Below, piece after piece: positions 1-9,223 of a stretch of 64,000 bases of DNA. Origin of the DNA: Methanohalophilus mahii DSM 5219 (GTDB lineage: Archaea; Halobacteriota; Methanosarcinia; Methanosarcinales; Methanosarcinaceae). A program made the position numbers and the translations under genes. Position 1 is the first letter of the stretch. Each line of letters begins with the position of its first letter. Under the pieces are notes generated by a model that saw only the letters and a list, made by a program, of their open reading frames with translations, was not told where the DNA came from and did not search any database. The stretch lies in assembly GCF_000025865.1 (NCBI RefSeq), contig NC_014002.1, positions 1,364,001 through 1,428,000 on the forward strand. Direction: 5' to 3'.

Positions 1-280
1 AAGTGTTATCGGAAGGTATAGTAATAATATCCATTATCCCTACGGGTAAACGAACGTCTTTGCGTACTACACCGTCAACCAGAACTTTCCCTTCGGAAAG
101 GACTCTTTTTGCCTCTGCCCTGTTATCCACTATGCCAAGCATATCACGCAGCACTACGGCAAGAGGTACGCTCTGTTCTTTGCTGTGAGGGCCTGGCCTG
201 GTAGAGGTTATCCATTTTCTAGATTTCTTGGATATCTGCCAGCTTTTCGGGACAGATATTCTCTTTTGATGTTTGCCCAC
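1..280 (-). CDS. rps4e: 30S ribosomal protein S4e (partial, C-terminus outside window)
   Basis: This is the 5' part of the gene for archaeal/eukaryotic-type small-subunit protein S4e. About 93 codons are visible, reading [19 protein letters not shown] and continuing into an S4-like RNA-binding segment ([20 protein letters not shown]). The start is GTG at 278-280. It lies 4 nt after the rpl24 stop, whose last codons supply the AGGTGA ribosome-binding site. It is the most distal visible gene of the ribosomal operon, so translation is probably coupled to rpl24. No ATG-initiated frame exists on this strand, so the GTG start must be accepted to see the gene. Confidence 0.93.
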   Translation of the reverse strand, partial: MGKHQKRISVPKSWQISKKSRKWITSTRPGPHSKEQSVPLAVVLRDMLGIVDNRAEAKRVLSEGKVLVDGVVRKDVRLPVGIMDIITIPSDNT

Positions 281-284
281 ACTA

Positions 285-638
285 TCACCTGCTCTTTAGT
301 AATCTTGATTCTCTCTGTTTATCGTTCAAATCCAGTGATGTAATCATTAAATTCGACGGATAAAGCGGCCTGGGTACTTCTGTCCCATCTGCCTTGGTAA
401 CGTAGACGCCCTCAATCACGACCATTCCAGTTTTTAGAGAAGCACCTTCTACCAATCCTTTTGTTCCTGCATGGTCACCACGCATTACCTGTACGGTATC
501 GCCTACCGATACAGTTGCATTGCGTCCGTACTTGGAACGCAGGTCCTTGGAAAGAGGAGCTTTCATGTATTTTTGTTTGACGTGGAGAGGGGCAGTGCCA
601 CGTGCCTTTCTCTGTTTTCTTGGCTGTTTTGACACCAT
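285..638 (-). CDS. rpl24: 50S ribosomal protein L24 (uL24)
   Basis: Large-subunit protein L24 with a KOW motif (residues ~45-75: [19 protein letters not shown]), which binds 23S rRNA and helps start 50S assembly. The start is set at the ATG at 636-638 ([11 protein letters not shown]), six codons inside a longer open frame, because GAGGTAATC precedes it and the basic N-terminus matches the archaeal family. The product is 117 aa. It lies between rpl14 (10 nt upstream) and rps4e in the conserved archaeal order. Confidence 0.95.
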   Translation of the reverse strand: MVSKQPRKQRKARGTAPLHVKQKYMKAPLSKDLRSKYGRNATVSVGDTVQVMRGDHAGTKGLVEGASLKTGMVVIEGVYVTKADGTEVPRPLYPSNLMITSLDLNDKQRESRLLKSR

Positions 639-648
639 ATTGATTACC

Positions 649-1047
649 TCACACAATCATTGATGCTGTAGTCCCTATCTTGGGGAAACGTTCTGCGACT
701 TCCCTGGCAATGGGACCCTTAATATCTGTTCCTTTGGGGAAACCGGTGGGATCTGTAATTACCACTGCGTTATCCTCAAAGCTAACCCGGGTTCCATCAG
801 GTCTGCGGAATTCTTTTTTCTGCCTGACAACTACTGCGTGGAGTATCTGCCTTCTCATTTCAGGAGTTCCTTTCTTGACTGAGACGACACACATATCACC
901 CAAACCTGCTTTTGGCTGGCGGTTTTTCACACCACGGTATTTCTTGACAGAAATAATTTCCACAGTCCTTGCACCGGTATTGTCAACACAGTCGATACGT
1001 GCACCGGCATTAAGGCATTTGGGGACACTGGAACGCATTCCTTTCAT
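649..1047 (-). CDS. rpl14: 50S ribosomal protein L14 (uL14)
   Basis: Full-length L14 (132 aa), located at the subunit interface. The family signature is visible around residues 70-115 ([16 protein letters not shown] and [13 protein letters not shown]). Its ATG overlaps the rps17 TGA as ATGA, so the two are translationally coupled. Nothing is unusual compared with other Methanosarcinales. Confidence 0.96.
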   Translation of the reverse strand: MKGMRSSVPKCLNAGARIDCVDNTGARTVEIISVKKYRGVKNRQPKAGLGDMCVVSVKKGTPEMRRQILHAVVVRQKKEFRRPDGTRVSFEDNAVVITDPTGFPKGTDIKGPIAREVAERFPKIGTTASMIV

Positions 1048-1373
1048 ACATGTGCCTCCGTCTTAACAACTACGTAAGCTTTGGTCTTGCTCAGGGGACG
1101 ACATTCTGCTATTGTTACAATGTCCCCTTCCTTTGCATCAATGCAAGGAGGGTTGTGAGCATGTATCTTTGACTGACGTTTCTCGTACCGCTGGTACTTA
1201 TTGATGAATTTATCATATTTTCGCTGGATTACAACTGTCCTATCCATACTGTCACTGACTACCTTTCCAGACAACACCTGCCCCCTTACGGGAAGTGTGC
1301 CATGGAAAGGACAATTTATGTCGTCACATTCTTCGGAAGGTTCAGGAACATCCAATCCAATGTTTCGTGCCAT
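1044..1373 (-). CDS. rps17: 30S ribosomal protein S17 (uS17)
   Basis: Small-subunit protein S17 (109 aa), which binds 16S rRNA early in assembly. The open frame runs further upstream, but the ATG at 1371-1373 ([12 protein letters not shown]) is the start: it begins the archaeal-type N-terminus, which carries the short acidic/cysteine segment [11 protein letters not shown], and it follows a GAGGTAAT ribosome-binding site. It sits 5 nt after the rnp1 stop codon. Confidence 0.95.
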   Translation of the reverse strand: MARNIGLDVPEPSEECDDINCPFHGTLPVRGQVLSGKVVSDSMDRTVVIQRKYDKFINKYQRYEKRQSKIHAHNPPCIDAKEGDIVTIAECRPLSKTKAYVVVKTEAHV

Positions 1374-1378
1374 GATTA

Positions 1379-1687
1379 TTACCTCATGCGTAATTTCCTG
1401 ATATTCTTGGTCCTGTTTTCGGGTTGTGAGAGCAAGAGGATGCCCCCGACCTCTACTGATGTGGCCGGGGAACACCCAGAACCAACTGGTAGATGAAACA
1501 CAAATTTGGAACCAGATTTTGGTACTTGTTTTTCGTACATATCTTCGACCTCGATTACCAACATGTTCCGCGTCTCATCTACTACTTTTCCATTAATGCC
1601 TGCAAGATATTGATTGGTAGAATCAACCACATCAACCATCAATCCTATCAATTCGTGATAGATCAGGTTTTGTGGTGATATATCCAA
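1379..1687 (-). CDS. rnp1: Ribonuclease P protein component 1 (Rpp29/POP4 family)
   Basis: Protein subunit of archaeal RNase P, which removes 5' leaders from pre-tRNA with the RNase P RNA and other Rpp subunits. The 102-aa product has the Sm-like Rpp29 core (residues ~10-60, [20 protein letters not shown] and [12 protein letters not shown]). The start is TTG at 1685-1687, preceded at good spacing by AAGGAGAT. It lies one nucleotide after the rpl29 stop. Location between rpl29 and rps17 is the usual archaeal arrangement and couples RNase P to ribosome synthesis. Confidence 0.93.
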   Translation of the reverse strand: MDISPQNLIYHELIGLMVDVVDSTNQYLAGINGKVVDETRNMLVIEVEDMYEKQVPKSGSKFVFHLPVGSGCSPATSVEVGGILLLSQPENRTKNIRKLRMR

Positions 1688-1688
1688 T

Positions 1689-1892
1689 TTATATCTCCTT
1701 CATTTCCCTCTGGATGGTTTTTATTCTCGCAATCGTCCTTCTGAGTTCCTTAATACGACCGGGATTTTCAGGTGCGCCACCCGCAGAGGAAAGGGCACGT
1801 TCCTTGATAAGCTCGTTCATGAGTTTTTCAAGTTCATCTATTTTTTCATTGGGAGACATATCCCTGATTTCCTTTACACGAAGGATTGCCAT
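1689..1892 (-). CDS. rpl29: 50S ribosomal protein L29 (uL29)
   Basis: Short helical L29 protein (67 aa), located near the polypeptide exit tunnel. It starts [17 protein letters not shown] and has the [15 protein letters not shown] signature at the C-terminus. Its ATG overlaps the rps3 TGA by ATGA, which implies coupled translation. Confidence 0.96.
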   Translation of the reverse strand: MAILRVKEIRDMSPNEKIDELEKLMNELIKERALSSAGGAPENPGRIKELRRTIARIKTIQREMKEI

Positions 1893-2836
1893 CAGTTATC
1901 CCCCCTATGAACACGTGCCATGGGATGCCAGTAATCATGTTCTTCATGCTTGTGCTGCCATACCCCTTCAACAAGCCTACGCTGCTCACCTGGAAGTTGT
2001 TCATCTTCAGGTTCCGGAACATTTTCGTCGGAGCCTGTAGCGGATTCAACTTCTTCTGATTCTGCTTTTACTTCCGGTTCTGCTTCAGGTACTTCTTCAG
2101 CAGCTTTTGCTTCTGTTGCTTCTTCTGTGGATTCGACATCTTCAGCTTCTGCAACTTCTCCGGTTGCTTCTGCTTTAACAAGTTCTTCAACGCCGGAACT
2201 TTCAGATTCTTCAGGAGCAACTTCTGCAACTGCCTCTTCCACAATCTCTTTTAGATGGTAGGAATCTGGCAATACGGCACCCGGATGGATAATTCTCACT
2301 TTACAGCCAATTGTACCGAGTTTTTTAACGGCTACTGCGAACCCTTCGTCCACAATATCATCAACAGGTTTTCCTGCGTGTTTGATATAACCATTTACCA
2401 TTTTCTCGACTCTTGACCTTGCACCGGTAACCTTTCCGGAGAGGATTATTTCACAACCAAGAGCACCGGAATTCATAATGGCACGCATTGCATTGTGACC
2501 TGCTTTCCTGAAATACCAGCCACGTTCAATGGAAGAAGCAAGCCGTGTTGCCATCATCTGGGCATTCAGTTCTGGCCTCTTTACTTCCTGTGCGTCAATC
2601 TGGGGGTTATCAAGATTATAAAGGCGTCCGACATCCCTTGTAAGTTTGCGGATGACCTTTCCGGCCTTGCCTATAACCATACCGGGTTTTTCGGAATAAA
2701 CAACAATCTGTGTCCCCATAGGGGTTCGATTGATCTCCATGCCACCATAACCGGCCCGGCTCAGCTGGTTTGCGAAATATTCATCAAGCGAGGCTTTTAC
2801 AAAACCATCCTCAACAAATTTCTTCTCTACTGCCAT
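1892..2836 (-). CDS. rps3: 30S ribosomal protein S3 (uS3) with long acidic C-terminal tail
   Basis: Small-subunit S3, part of the mRNA entry site. The N-terminal KH domain carries the GxxG loop (VIGKAGKV, residues ~54-61), followed by the S3 C-terminal domain to ~residue 198. From ~200 to ~283 the protein is almost all Glu, Ala, Val and Ser. It then ends in a His/Trp-rich 25-residue motif ([13 protein letters not shown]). The total of 314 aa is about 80 longer than the globular S3. Acidic tails on archaeal S3 are seen in other Methanosarcinales; the length here may fit a salt-adapted proteome (inference). The start codon is one nucleotide from the rpl22 stop. Confidence 0.96.
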   Translation of the reverse strand: MAVEKKFVEDGFVKASLDEYFANQLSRAGYGGMEINRTPMGTQIVVYSEKPGMVIGKAGKVIRKLTRDVGRLYNLDNPQIDAQEVKRPELNAQMMATRLASSIERGWYFRKAGHNAMRAIMNSGALGCEIILSGKVTGARSRVEKMVNGYIKHAGKPVDDIVDEGFAVAVKKLGTIGCKVRIIHPGAVLPDSYHLKEIVEEAVAEVAPEESESSGVEELVKAEATGEVAEAEDVESTEEATEAKAAEEVPEAEPEVKAESEEVESATGSDENVPEPEDEQLPGEQRRLVEGVWQHKHEEHDYWHPMARVHRGDN

Positions 2837-3292
2837 TTAGCGCACCTCGCTCAGAATAATTTCAATATTTACGGTTTCCGTATTCTTGGGAGTGGCCCTT
2901 CCACGAGCCCGGGGGCGCATTCCATGGATAACCCTGCCTTTCTTTGTAGAAACATGGTTTATGTACATGTGAGAAGGATCAAGACCCTTGTATTCCGCAT
3001 TGCTCTCAGCGTTCTCTAAAAGTTTGAGAACTTCTGCAGCCACTTTTACAGGATAACGACCTGCTGCCATTGGACCTTTCTTGTGTCCAAGACTGTCATT
3101 GTGCCTCCTGAATGGTACAGCCCTTTTGAAAGAGATTACCTCTTCAAGATAATTCTTTGCAGATGTAGTACGCATTCCTTTAAGTTCACGACAGAGTTCA
3201 CGTGACTTCTTGGGGGAGATATGTAACTCTGAACCCATAGCTCTGGCACTTGTTGCTGGCTCAAGTTCTGTTGAATAATCAATTCTTGCCAT
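2837..3292 (-). CDS. rpl22: 50S ribosomal protein L22 (uL22)
   Basis: Archaeal L22 (151 aa), which lines the exit tunnel. Its conserved C-terminal hook is visible ([16 protein letters not shown]). The start is placed at the ATG at 3290-3292 (MARIDYSTE), two codons inside the longest frame, because GGTGATT lies just upstream. It sits 11 nt downstream of rps19. Confidence 0.95.
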   Translation of the reverse strand: MARIDYSTELEPATSARAMGSELHISPKKSRELCRELKGMRTTSAKNYLEEVISFKRAVPFRRHNDSLGHKKGPMAAGRYPVKVAAEVLKLLENAESNAEYKGLDPSHMYINHVSTKKGRVIHGMRPRARGRATPKNTETVNIEIILSEVR

Positions 3293-3303
3293 TAACAATC
3301 ACC

Positions 3304-3717
3304 TTACTTAAGTGGTACGAATTTACTGGAACGGGTTGCACCAACACCAGCGCTTCCGTGGGAAACCCTGCCTCTTGTCTGTGCGAATTCTCCAAACCTG
3401 TGACCTACCATCTCAGGCTGTACATCTACATTTACGAATTCTTTACCGTTGTAAACCGCAATTTGCTTACCTACCATTTCAGGGAATATTATCATTGACC
3501 TGTGGTGAGTTCGCACACTATCCTTTCCAGCCCTGAATTTATCCAGGACTTTTTTATGCCCATCGGGAAGCCCACGGCGAATGGTCCTCCTTTCCCTTGC
3601 GGGAAGAAGTTCGGCAAATTGCTCAATACTCAATTCCTTGAGCTCATCCACAGATTTGCCCCGATAGGTATATTCTCCTTTCCTCTTTGGTAATCTTGAT
3701 GAAGATTTTTTAGCCAT
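3304..3717 (-). CDS. rps19: 30S ribosomal protein S19 (uS19)
   Basis: Archaeal S19 (137 aa), in the 30S head next to S13. The signature is at residues ~90-125 ([18 protein letters not shown] then [13 protein letters not shown]). The N-terminus is basic ([20 protein letters not shown]), as usual for the archaeal/eukaryotic S15e-like form. GAGGTG lies upstream of the ATG. Confidence 0.96.
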   Translation of the reverse strand: MAKKSSSRLPKRKGEYTYRGKSVDELKELSIEQFAELLPARERRTIRRGLPDGHKKVLDKFRAGKDSVRTHHRSMIIFPEMVGKQIAVYNGKEFVNVDVQPEMVGHRFGEFAQTRGRVSHGSAGVGATRSSKFVPLK

Positions 3718-3730
3718 ATATACACCTCAT

Positions 3731-4444
3731 TTAACGCTTTCCGGTCCTCCGGGCTGCAATCTGTCCTACTTTCCTGCCAGGCGGGGCGTTCCTGCCTACG
3801 GTAGTTGGTTTACCGGGATGCTGCCTGTTACCTCCACCGAACGGATGGTCAATAACATTCATTGCAACACCGGAAACTCTCGGATACTTGGCTGCCCTTG
3901 ATCTCAACTTGTGATATTTCTTACCGGCCTTCAAAAACGGCTTCTCGGCACGTCCGCCACCAGCAACAACACCAATAGAGGCCCTGCATTTTGGATTCAG
4001 CCATTTCATTTCACCTGAAGGAAGCTGGACAACTGTCCTATTCCTTTCATGACCCACAAGGGTAGCATAGGCACCGGATGAACGAGCAAAAGCTCCACCA
4101 TCGTTTGGTTTGGATTCTATGTTGCAGAGTGGTACACCTTCCGGAATCTCAGCCAGCGGGAGGATGTTACCCTGTTTAATCTCTGCGGAGATACCGCATT
4201 CAATGCGATCTCCTATACCGATACTTTCCGGAACGAGAATTAAACGTTCTTCGCCACTTTCAAAGGAAACCCTTGCAATTGGAGCGGATCTTGCTGGATC
4301 ATGGACAATTTCCACCACATCGGCAAAAATTGTGCTACCTTCTTCTACTGAAGGATGCTTAAGAGCAGCTTTATAGCGATGTGAAGGTGCCCTGTATGTA
4401 GGTGTTCCACGACCCCTGTTCTGTGATATAATTCGTCTTGCCAT
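3731..4444 (-). CDS. rpl2: 50S ribosomal protein L2 (uL2)
   Basis: L2 (237 aa), a peptidyl-transferase-centre protein that bridges the subunits. It has the OB-fold/SH3-like domains and the C-terminal signature [15 protein letters not shown], whose His is the conserved residue near the active centre. Length and order (rpl23-rpl2-rps19) are standard for archaea. Confidence 0.97.
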   Translation of the reverse strand: MARRIISQNRGRGTPTYRAPSHRYKAALKHPSVEEGSTIFADVVEIVHDPARSAPIARVSFESGEERLILVPESIGIGDRIECGISAEIKQGNILPLAEIPEGVPLCNIESKPNDGGAFARSSGAYATLVGHERNRTVVQLPSGEMKWLNPKCRASIGVVAGGGRAEKPFLKAGKKYHKLRSRAAKYPRVSGVAMNVIDHPFGGGNRQHPGKPTTVGRNAPPGRKVGQIAARRTGKR

Positions 4445-4455
4445 AAATCAACACC

Positions 4456-4704
4456 TCACATCAAACCAATACGTGTAGCAATCTCATGTGCTGCATCTAC
4501 TTCATCAAATGTGACAAGAGCCTTCTTTTCTCCCTTCATTGTTGTCGTTGTGCAAACGGACTTTACGGGAAAGCCGTAGATCTTTATCACATCTTCCTTG
4601 ATCTGGCTCTTGTTGGCGCGAGTGTCGACAACAAACTGAAGTTTGTTATCTTCCATATGCGTCATAGCTTTTTCGGTGATGAACGGGAACTTAATAGCGC
4701 TCAT
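4456..4704 (-). CDS. rpl23: 50S ribosomal protein L23 (uL23)
   Basis: L23 (82 aa), the exit-tunnel docking site for signal recognition particle and chaperones. The longest frame starts further upstream, but the ATG at 4702-4704 ([14 protein letters not shown]) matches the family and overlaps the rpl4 stop as ATGA. The upstream GAGGAC inside rpl4 can serve as ribosome-binding site. Confidence 0.95.
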   Translation of the reverse strand: MSAIKFPFITEKAMTHMEDNKLQFVVDTRANKSQIKEDVIKIYGFPVKSVCTTTTMKGEKKALVTFDEVDAAHEIATRIGLM

Positions 4705-5462
4705 ATGAACATGTCCTCCAGACTGGATATTGCGGATTCTGTCCATACCGTCAGTCGTCCTGCCTTTGCACCGGGTGCAAGTAATTCAGTATAAAGTGAA
4801 TCTACTGTTGTAACATCCACACCTGACAAATTACGTGCCGAGCGGAATATCGGACTTTCTGAACCGGCAACGATCAGAACACTTTTCTTGTGTTTGTATT
4901 TCCTTCCTCTCATCTTACCCTTACCGGCCCTGATGGAACGGCTGTCTTTGGCACGCAGGACATCATCATAAGCACCTGCTGTTTTGAGGAATTTAATAAC
5001 TTCTGCTGTTTTCTCAACATCCTGCAAAGCATCTTCTGCTACAATCGGCAGGGAAGAGTCACATACATGACCGCGTCCTTTCACGAGTTCTGCATTAATT
5101 GTAGCTGCTATTGCAGAGCGAACTGCAAGACGTTTTTCTTTTTTGTTAACCTTCTCTGTCCTGTCAGCCTCAGGTTTTGGTGGATGGGTTCGCCTTCCGC
5201 CTACTGCCTGGGGTACTCTTGCAACCCGGCTTCCGTTGACAAGCCTTGGAATCTGAGCAACACCTCTCCCGGACCCCCAGGAGACTGCAGATGTTTCCAT
5301 TCCGGCATACATCTTGGGACCATAGGGCTGGTACCTTTTAGACTGGGAAGAAAGCACGGTCCTTTTGATAAGATCCGGCCTGTAAATCTCTTCGAAAACA
5401 TCGGGTAAGGTTATTTCACCTTTGGAATTACCTGAAATATCAAGAATATTTGCTGTGACCAT
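4701..5462 (-). CDS. rpl4: 50S ribosomal protein L4 (uL4/L1e type)
   Basis: Archaeal L4 (253 aa) with the long tunnel-facing loop (residues ~55-95, [20 protein letters not shown]). In bacteria L4 is also an autogenous repressor of its operon; nothing here shows that directly. It lies 5 nt downstream of rpl3 and overlaps rpl23 by 4 nt. Confidence 0.96.
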   Translation of the reverse strand: MVTANILDISGNSKGEITLPDVFEEIYRPDLIKRTVLSSQSKRYQPYGPKMYAGMETSAVSWGSGRGVAQIPRLVNGSRVARVPQAVGGRRTHPPKPEADRTEKVNKKEKRLAVRSAIAATINAELVKGRGHVCDSSLPIVAEDALQDVEKTAEVIKFLKTAGAYDDVLRAKDSRSIRAGKGKMRGRKYKHKKSVLIVAGSESPIFRSARNLSGVDVTTVDSLYTELLAPGAKAGRLTVWTESAISSLEDMFI

Positions 5463-5467
5463 TTATC

Positions 5468-6481
5468 TCACCCCTGCCTGGACTGTGTATTTATATGCAT
5501 AAGCTGAGGCTCTCCCACAGCGGATGTCTTTGGCCTGGTTGGTTCCCTGAGCCTGATAAGTCTCTTGGAAGGACCGGGTACAGTACCCTTCACAAGGATA
5601 TAATCTCCGCCGACAAGGCCGTAGTTCACAAATCCTCCTGCAGGATTTACTTCATCCACATCAGAAGATACTTTCAGGATACGCTTATTATACTCGGTAC
5701 GCTGATGGTAACCGGCCTGGCCCATTTGTGGAACTCTCCAGCTTACATGTGGTGGATTCCACGGCCCAAGAGTACCAACCTGACGCAGACTACTCTGACG
5801 AGAGTGTTTGTTCTTTGCCAGCTGGATACCCCATCTTTTCACAGGCCCTTCAGTACCGTAGCCTCTTGTGATAGCGGCTACATCGATGATGTTGCCTTCC
5901 GAGAAAATATCAGAAATTGCAACCTTGCTGCCAAGTATGTACTTTGCATACTCAAACTTGGCTTTTACATCAGAACCACTAACTGCAGTTTCCATAATAT
6001 CTGCTTTCTTCTTGGGAATTCCACTTACTGAAGATGGGATTGTATATGTGATCACACGAATCTCAGAAACTTTCCCTTCTTCCACCAGGGAAGCCATATT
6101 TTCAAGTGATTTTTCCGTATTGTAATTTTTGGGAGTCTTTATCCTGCGTCCAATGTCGCCGTCCAGATTTGCTGACCATGCCTCTGAAATCGTTTTTTCT
6201 CCGTAAGGAGTGTCCTTATAGGCACGTATTGCGGCAATACCGATCTGCGGTGTTTCGATAACAGTAACCGGTACGGCAATCTCAGCGCCTTCAGTCAAGC
6301 TGTTTTTGGCATCGTCAATCATAATTACATGGGTCATTCCGACCTTGTAACCTGCAAATCCCTGCAATTTTGGCTCACCCTCAGCCTCAGGCCATGACCT
6401 GAACCTAGGGATGTGGCTCTTTGCTCTTTTGCGTGGACTGAACGCTAGAGAACCTCGCCTTGGTCTGTGTATTGTTGGCAC
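5468..6481 (-). CDS. rpl3: 50S ribosomal protein L3 (uL3)
   Basis: L3 (337 aa), the first gene of the operon, with the archaeal N-terminus ([19 protein letters not shown]) and the basic loop that reaches the peptidyl-transferase centre (residues ~215-260, [20 protein letters not shown]). The start codon is GTG at 6479-6481, preceded by AAGGAGAA. No gene lies within 400 nt upstream, so the operon promoter is in that gap. Confidence 0.96.
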   Translation of the reverse strand: MPTIHRPRRGSLAFSPRKRAKSHIPRFRSWPEAEGEPKLQGFAGYKVGMTHVIMIDDAKNSLTEGAEIAVPVTVIETPQIGIAAIRAYKDTPYGEKTISEAWSANLDGDIGRRIKTPKNYNTEKSLENMASLVEEGKVSEIRVITYTIPSSVSGIPKKKADIMETAVSGSDVKAKFEYAKYILGSKVAISDIFSEGNIIDVAAITRGYGTEGPVKRWGIQLAKNKHSRQSSLRQVGTLGPWNPPHVSWRVPQMGQAGYHQRTEYNKRILKVSSDVDEVNPAGGFVNYGLVGGDYILVKGTVPGPSKRLIRLREPTRPKTSAVGEPQLMHINTQSRQG

Positions 6482-6885
6482 TTGTATTCTCCTTGAATTT
6501 TTTTATGTTCAATCGCTTACGCAGGTTGAAATAACAAAAAAGTGTGTTGGGCCACCTATCAAGGTTTGAGCTCAACATGGATATTCTACGTTATGCGGAT
6601 AGGAGCAGCAATACTGCAACATCATCACAAAAAGATTTACACATCTACCATCCACACATACACAACGCGCATGCATGGGGGCTTTCATTGAATTGGCCCA
6701 CTGATGATCTATGTTAAATCCTACATTTCCACACTTTTTGCCTACCTGCGAAGTATGTACCATATACATACTATATTCTCAGCTTGGGCTGTATGATGTT
6801 ATATTAGGTATATAAATGCTTTGGGCCAAAAACAGTCATACAGGAAACAACACCTTTAAAAGTACCAATAAACCATTGGACTGCA
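6482..6885. promoter_or_regulatory. Divergent intergenic region: ribosomal operon leader and methyltransferase promoter
   Basis: This 404-bp gap has no credible gene. On the minus strand a textbook archaeal TATA box (TTTATATA, 6809-6816) would place the transcription start near 6785, giving rpl3 a leader of about 300 nt. That leader contains a perfect hairpin (GTATGTA..TACATAC, 6753-6771). On the plus strand CTTTAAAAG (6854-6862) lies about 25 nt before the ATG at 6886, the spacing of a leaderless or near-leaderless transcript. Transcription starts are inferred, not seen. Confidence 0.55.
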
Positions 6886-7938
6886 ATGAAAAACAAAGAC
6901 AAATTCACCAAACCGATAAGTTCTGACCATGATGGATTGCGCTTTGCTACTCCAGAGATTGTGGCAGAGTACCGGGCAAGGAGACTTAAGTGTGATGTTC
7001 TGGCGGATATAAGTTGTGGTATAGGCGGACAAACCATTTTCTTTGCAAAAGAGTGTAAAAAAGTATATGCCATCGAAATAGACCCTGTAAAAATAGAACA
7101 TGCCAAAAGGAATTGCCAGCTATATGGAGTGAACAATGTAGAATTTATATGTGGTGACGCCCTCGACCCCGAAGTAATACAGAAACTCCCTGAACTGGAT
7201 GTCGTATTTTCTGATCCTGAAAGGCCCCAAAAGGAAAAGAGGCGCCTACTTTCAAGCATTACACCAGACCTGGAAGACATGATTGGTGCTTATTCATCCC
7301 GGACAAAAGGATTCGCCTTTGAAGTACCCCCTCAGCTGACCCCAGAAAGGATTCCTTTTAATTGTGAAATGGAATACCTGTCCCTTAATGGTAAAATCAA
7401 TCGCCTTACATTATACTTCAACCATCTCAAGAAATGCAATAGATCCGCCATCACACTGCCCTCCGGGGAATCATTATGTAGCAGTGGGACAGGAGACATC
7501 TCCGAATCAGAAATAATGAAAAAATTTGCATATGAACCGGAACCATCTGTTGTAAAAGCAGAACTGCTACCTGAACTTGCAGAAAAAATGAGCAAGGGAG
7601 ATAATAAGACATACTTATTCCAAATTGATTCGAAAAGGGCATTAATGACATCTGACGAAAAATTGAAGTCCCCATTACTTAAAAATCAGTACGCTGTGCT
7701 GGCAGAGACAAATGTATCTGTTGAAGACATCAATAGGAAGCTTAAAGAATTAAATGCCAAAAATGCATTGATAAGAGGAAAAATAGATCCTGACAATTAC
7801 TGGAATTTGCGTAATAGTATAGAAGCCGGATTAAATGGCGATAAAGCAATTCACCTCTATATTACTGACAGCTCTGCGATTATCTGTCAACCACTTGTTG
7901 AAAAGATTAATCCAGAAGACTACAAACACTTTTTATGA
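6886..7938 (+). CDS. Class I SAM-dependent methyltransferase, THUMP-like/RNA methyltransferase type
   Basis: A 350-aa protein with a Rossmann methyltransferase core near the N-terminus. Motif I is ADISCGIGGQ (residues ~40-49), the acidic ribose-binding strand is VYAIEID (~60-66), motif III is FICGDALD (~87-94) and motif IV is FSDPERP (~108-114). The SDPERP form resembles the THUMP-like/TGS1-related group of predicted RNA guanine methyltransferases rather than NPPY-type adenine enzymes. The C-terminal 200 residues resemble the companion domain of that group. The substrate is unknown. Its 3' end overlaps the convergent response regulator by 32 bp. Confidence 0.75.
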   Translation: MKNKDKFTKPISSDHDGLRFATPEIVAEYRARRLKCDVLADISCGIGGQTIFFAKECKKVYAIEIDPVKIEHAKRNCQLYGVNNVEFICGDALDPEVIQKLPELDVVFSDPERPQKEKRRLLSSITPDLEDMIGAYSSRTKGFAFEVPPQLTPERIPFNCEMEYLSLNGKINRLTLYFNHLKKCNRSAITLPSGESLCSSGTGDISESEIMKKFAYEPEPSVVKAELLPELAEKMSKGDNKTYLFQIDSKRALMTSDEKLKSPLLKNQYAVLAETNVSVEDINRKLKELNAKNALIRGKIDPDNYWNLRNSIEAGLNGDKAIHLYITDSSAIICQPLVEKINPEDYKHFL

Positions 7939-8278
7939 GTTCATCATTGTCAAAAGGTTTGGTAATATAACCCTCAACTTTGAGAATATCCAATCCCATC
8001 ATCTTGTCAAAATCATGGTTCCTGACAGTCAGAAGGACAACCGGCAAATGTTCGTACTTTTCCTTAATACGGTGGAAAACTTCCCACCCATCCATACCCG
8101 GCATCATAACATCAAGAAGGACAAGGTCCGGCAGGGAAGATTCAAGCATCAAAAGACATTCTTCTCCACTGGAAGCACACGATGTGGACAGACCATTCAA
8201 TTCCAACAAACTTTGAAGAATTTCACGCAAATGCGCTTCGTCATCCACTACAAGTACATTTTTCCCAAAACAACTCAT
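7907..8278 (-). CDS. Single-domain response regulator (CheY-like receiver)
   Basis: A 123-aa stand-alone receiver domain. The acidic pocket is D12/D13, the phospho-acceptor D56 lies in LVLLDVMMPGMDG, the switch Thr is T84 and the conserved Lys is K107 (YITKPF). There is no output domain, so it probably acts by protein-protein contact, as in many methanogen two-component systems. The ATG at 8276-8278 is preferred over a TTG five codons upstream. No kinase is adjacent. Its end overlaps the convergent methyltransferase gene. Confidence 0.9.
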   Translation of the reverse strand: MSCFGKNVLVVDDEAHLREILQSLLELNGLSTSCASSGEECLLMLESSLPDLVLLDVMMPGMDGWEVFHRIKEKYEHLPVVLLTVRNHDFDKMMGLDILKVEGYITKPFDNDELIKSVCSLLD

Positions 8279-8312
8279 CCGATGCACCAGCAAAATAAAT
8301 TAATGCGAAAAG

Positions 8313-8846
8313 TCAATTAATTTTAATATCTACTTTCGCGGTTTCTTCCATAACAGAAAATATTACCTCGAGAACACCATTTTTGAAAGTTGCTTTTGCA
8401 CTATTCGGATCTACTTTTAGTGGCATTTCGAGAGTTTCGGAATATGTATAATATTTATTGGAAGCATCGATCTCCAGATACTGGTCTGTTGCACAGACTG
8501 AAATATCATCTCTGGACATACCCGAAATTTCGGCGGTAACATACACTTTTCCATCCATTTCAAGAACATCTACCAGAGGTTTTTTCTCATCTATGGATAG
8601 GGGGCCATCTAAAGGATCAATTTCTTCTTCGAAATCATTATAATCAGAAGGAATGTTACCGAATTCCCTGATTTCAGGATCTTCATTGGCACGTTGTGTA
8701 ATAGAAAAACCATAAATGAAAGGTTCATCAGAGAATTCTTCTATACCTACTCCGAATCTCTGTAACATCTGTTCGATCATATCAGTAATATCACTGAAAG
8801 AATCATCACTTCCAGACGGATTGTTTCCTTTCTTTTTATCTGCCAT
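8313..8846 (-). CDS. Hsp20/alpha-crystallin-like protein
   Basis: A 177-aa protein with a short Ser/Asp-rich start, a low-complexity acidic stretch (residues ~60-85) and a C-terminal alpha-crystallin-like beta-sandwich (~88-177: VDVLEMDGKVYVTAEISGM, then FKNGVLEVIFSV). The I-x-I/V tail typical of oligomerising small heat-shock proteins is reduced to VDIKIN. The same architecture occurs in archaeal Hsp20 and gas-vesicle-associated GvpH-like proteins. A chaperone role is likely; a gas-vesicle role has no support from neighbours. Confidence 0.75.
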   Translation of the reverse strand: MADKKKGNNPSGSDDSFSDITDMIEQMLQRFGVGIEEFSDEPFIYGFSITQRANEDPEIREFGNIPSDYNDFEEEIDPLDGPLSIDEKKPLVDVLEMDGKVYVTAEISGMSRDDISVCATDQYLEIDASNKYYTYSETLEMPLKVDPNSAKATFKNGVLEVIFSVMEETAKVDIKIN

Positions 8847-8925
8847 ATTGACCCGTTCCGTAAATAAATAAGTAAATACTTGTCACTTAGAGATATTTGG
8901 CCATAAAGCCGCACATAAGCAAGGA

Positions 8926-9132
8926 TTACTTACCCTTGCGTTTATCGGCAGAAAGTAAATCAGATTTATAATATAATTCAGAAGAGCGCCGGGACAACCC
9001 ATAATCCCTATTGCATTTAACCTCATCATCCATGTCATCCATCTTATGGGATAGGGACGAAAGGTCTTCGTGCAACTTTTTAGTTTTTTCTACCATATTC
9101 CTGAATTCTGCAATGTCGAGGGTTTTTGGCAT
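8926..9132 (-). CDS. Small hypothetical coiled-coil protein
   Basis: A 68-aa charged protein starting MPKTLDIAEFRNMVEKTKK. Residues ~10-45 have a heptad-like helical pattern (MVEKTKKLHEDLSSLSHKM) and the C-terminus is basic. The ATG at 9130-9132 is chosen because GGTGATT precedes it by five nucleotides. I do not recognise a family. It lies between the Hsp20-like gene and the FilR1 regulator on the same strand, in its own transcription unit or a loose operon. Confidence 0.6.
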   Translation of the reverse strand: MPKTLDIAEFRNMVEKTKKLHEDLSSLSHKMDDMDDEVKCNRDYGLSRRSSELYYKSDLLSADKRKGK

Positions 9133-9223
9133 CGAATCACCACTCTTCAAGCTTTAAATCCACCATTATCATATAAATACTATTTCGTTTCATGTATTAA
9201 TAATGAACGCAGGACAATAGTAA

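Noticed and set aside
4890-5408. Long plus-strand open frame (172 codons) opposite rpl4
   Set aside because: It is antisense to a conserved ribosomal gene, has no family resemblance and no ribosome-binding site; it is a shadow of rpl4 codon usage. Many similar shadows opposite rpl3, rps3, acs, aroC and argH were dropped for the same reason.
6572-6769. 65-codon minus-strand open frame in the rpl3 leader
   Set aside because: Its composition is odd (many Cys, Met, Val), it has no ribosome-binding site and resembles no known protein; it is better seen as leader RNA.
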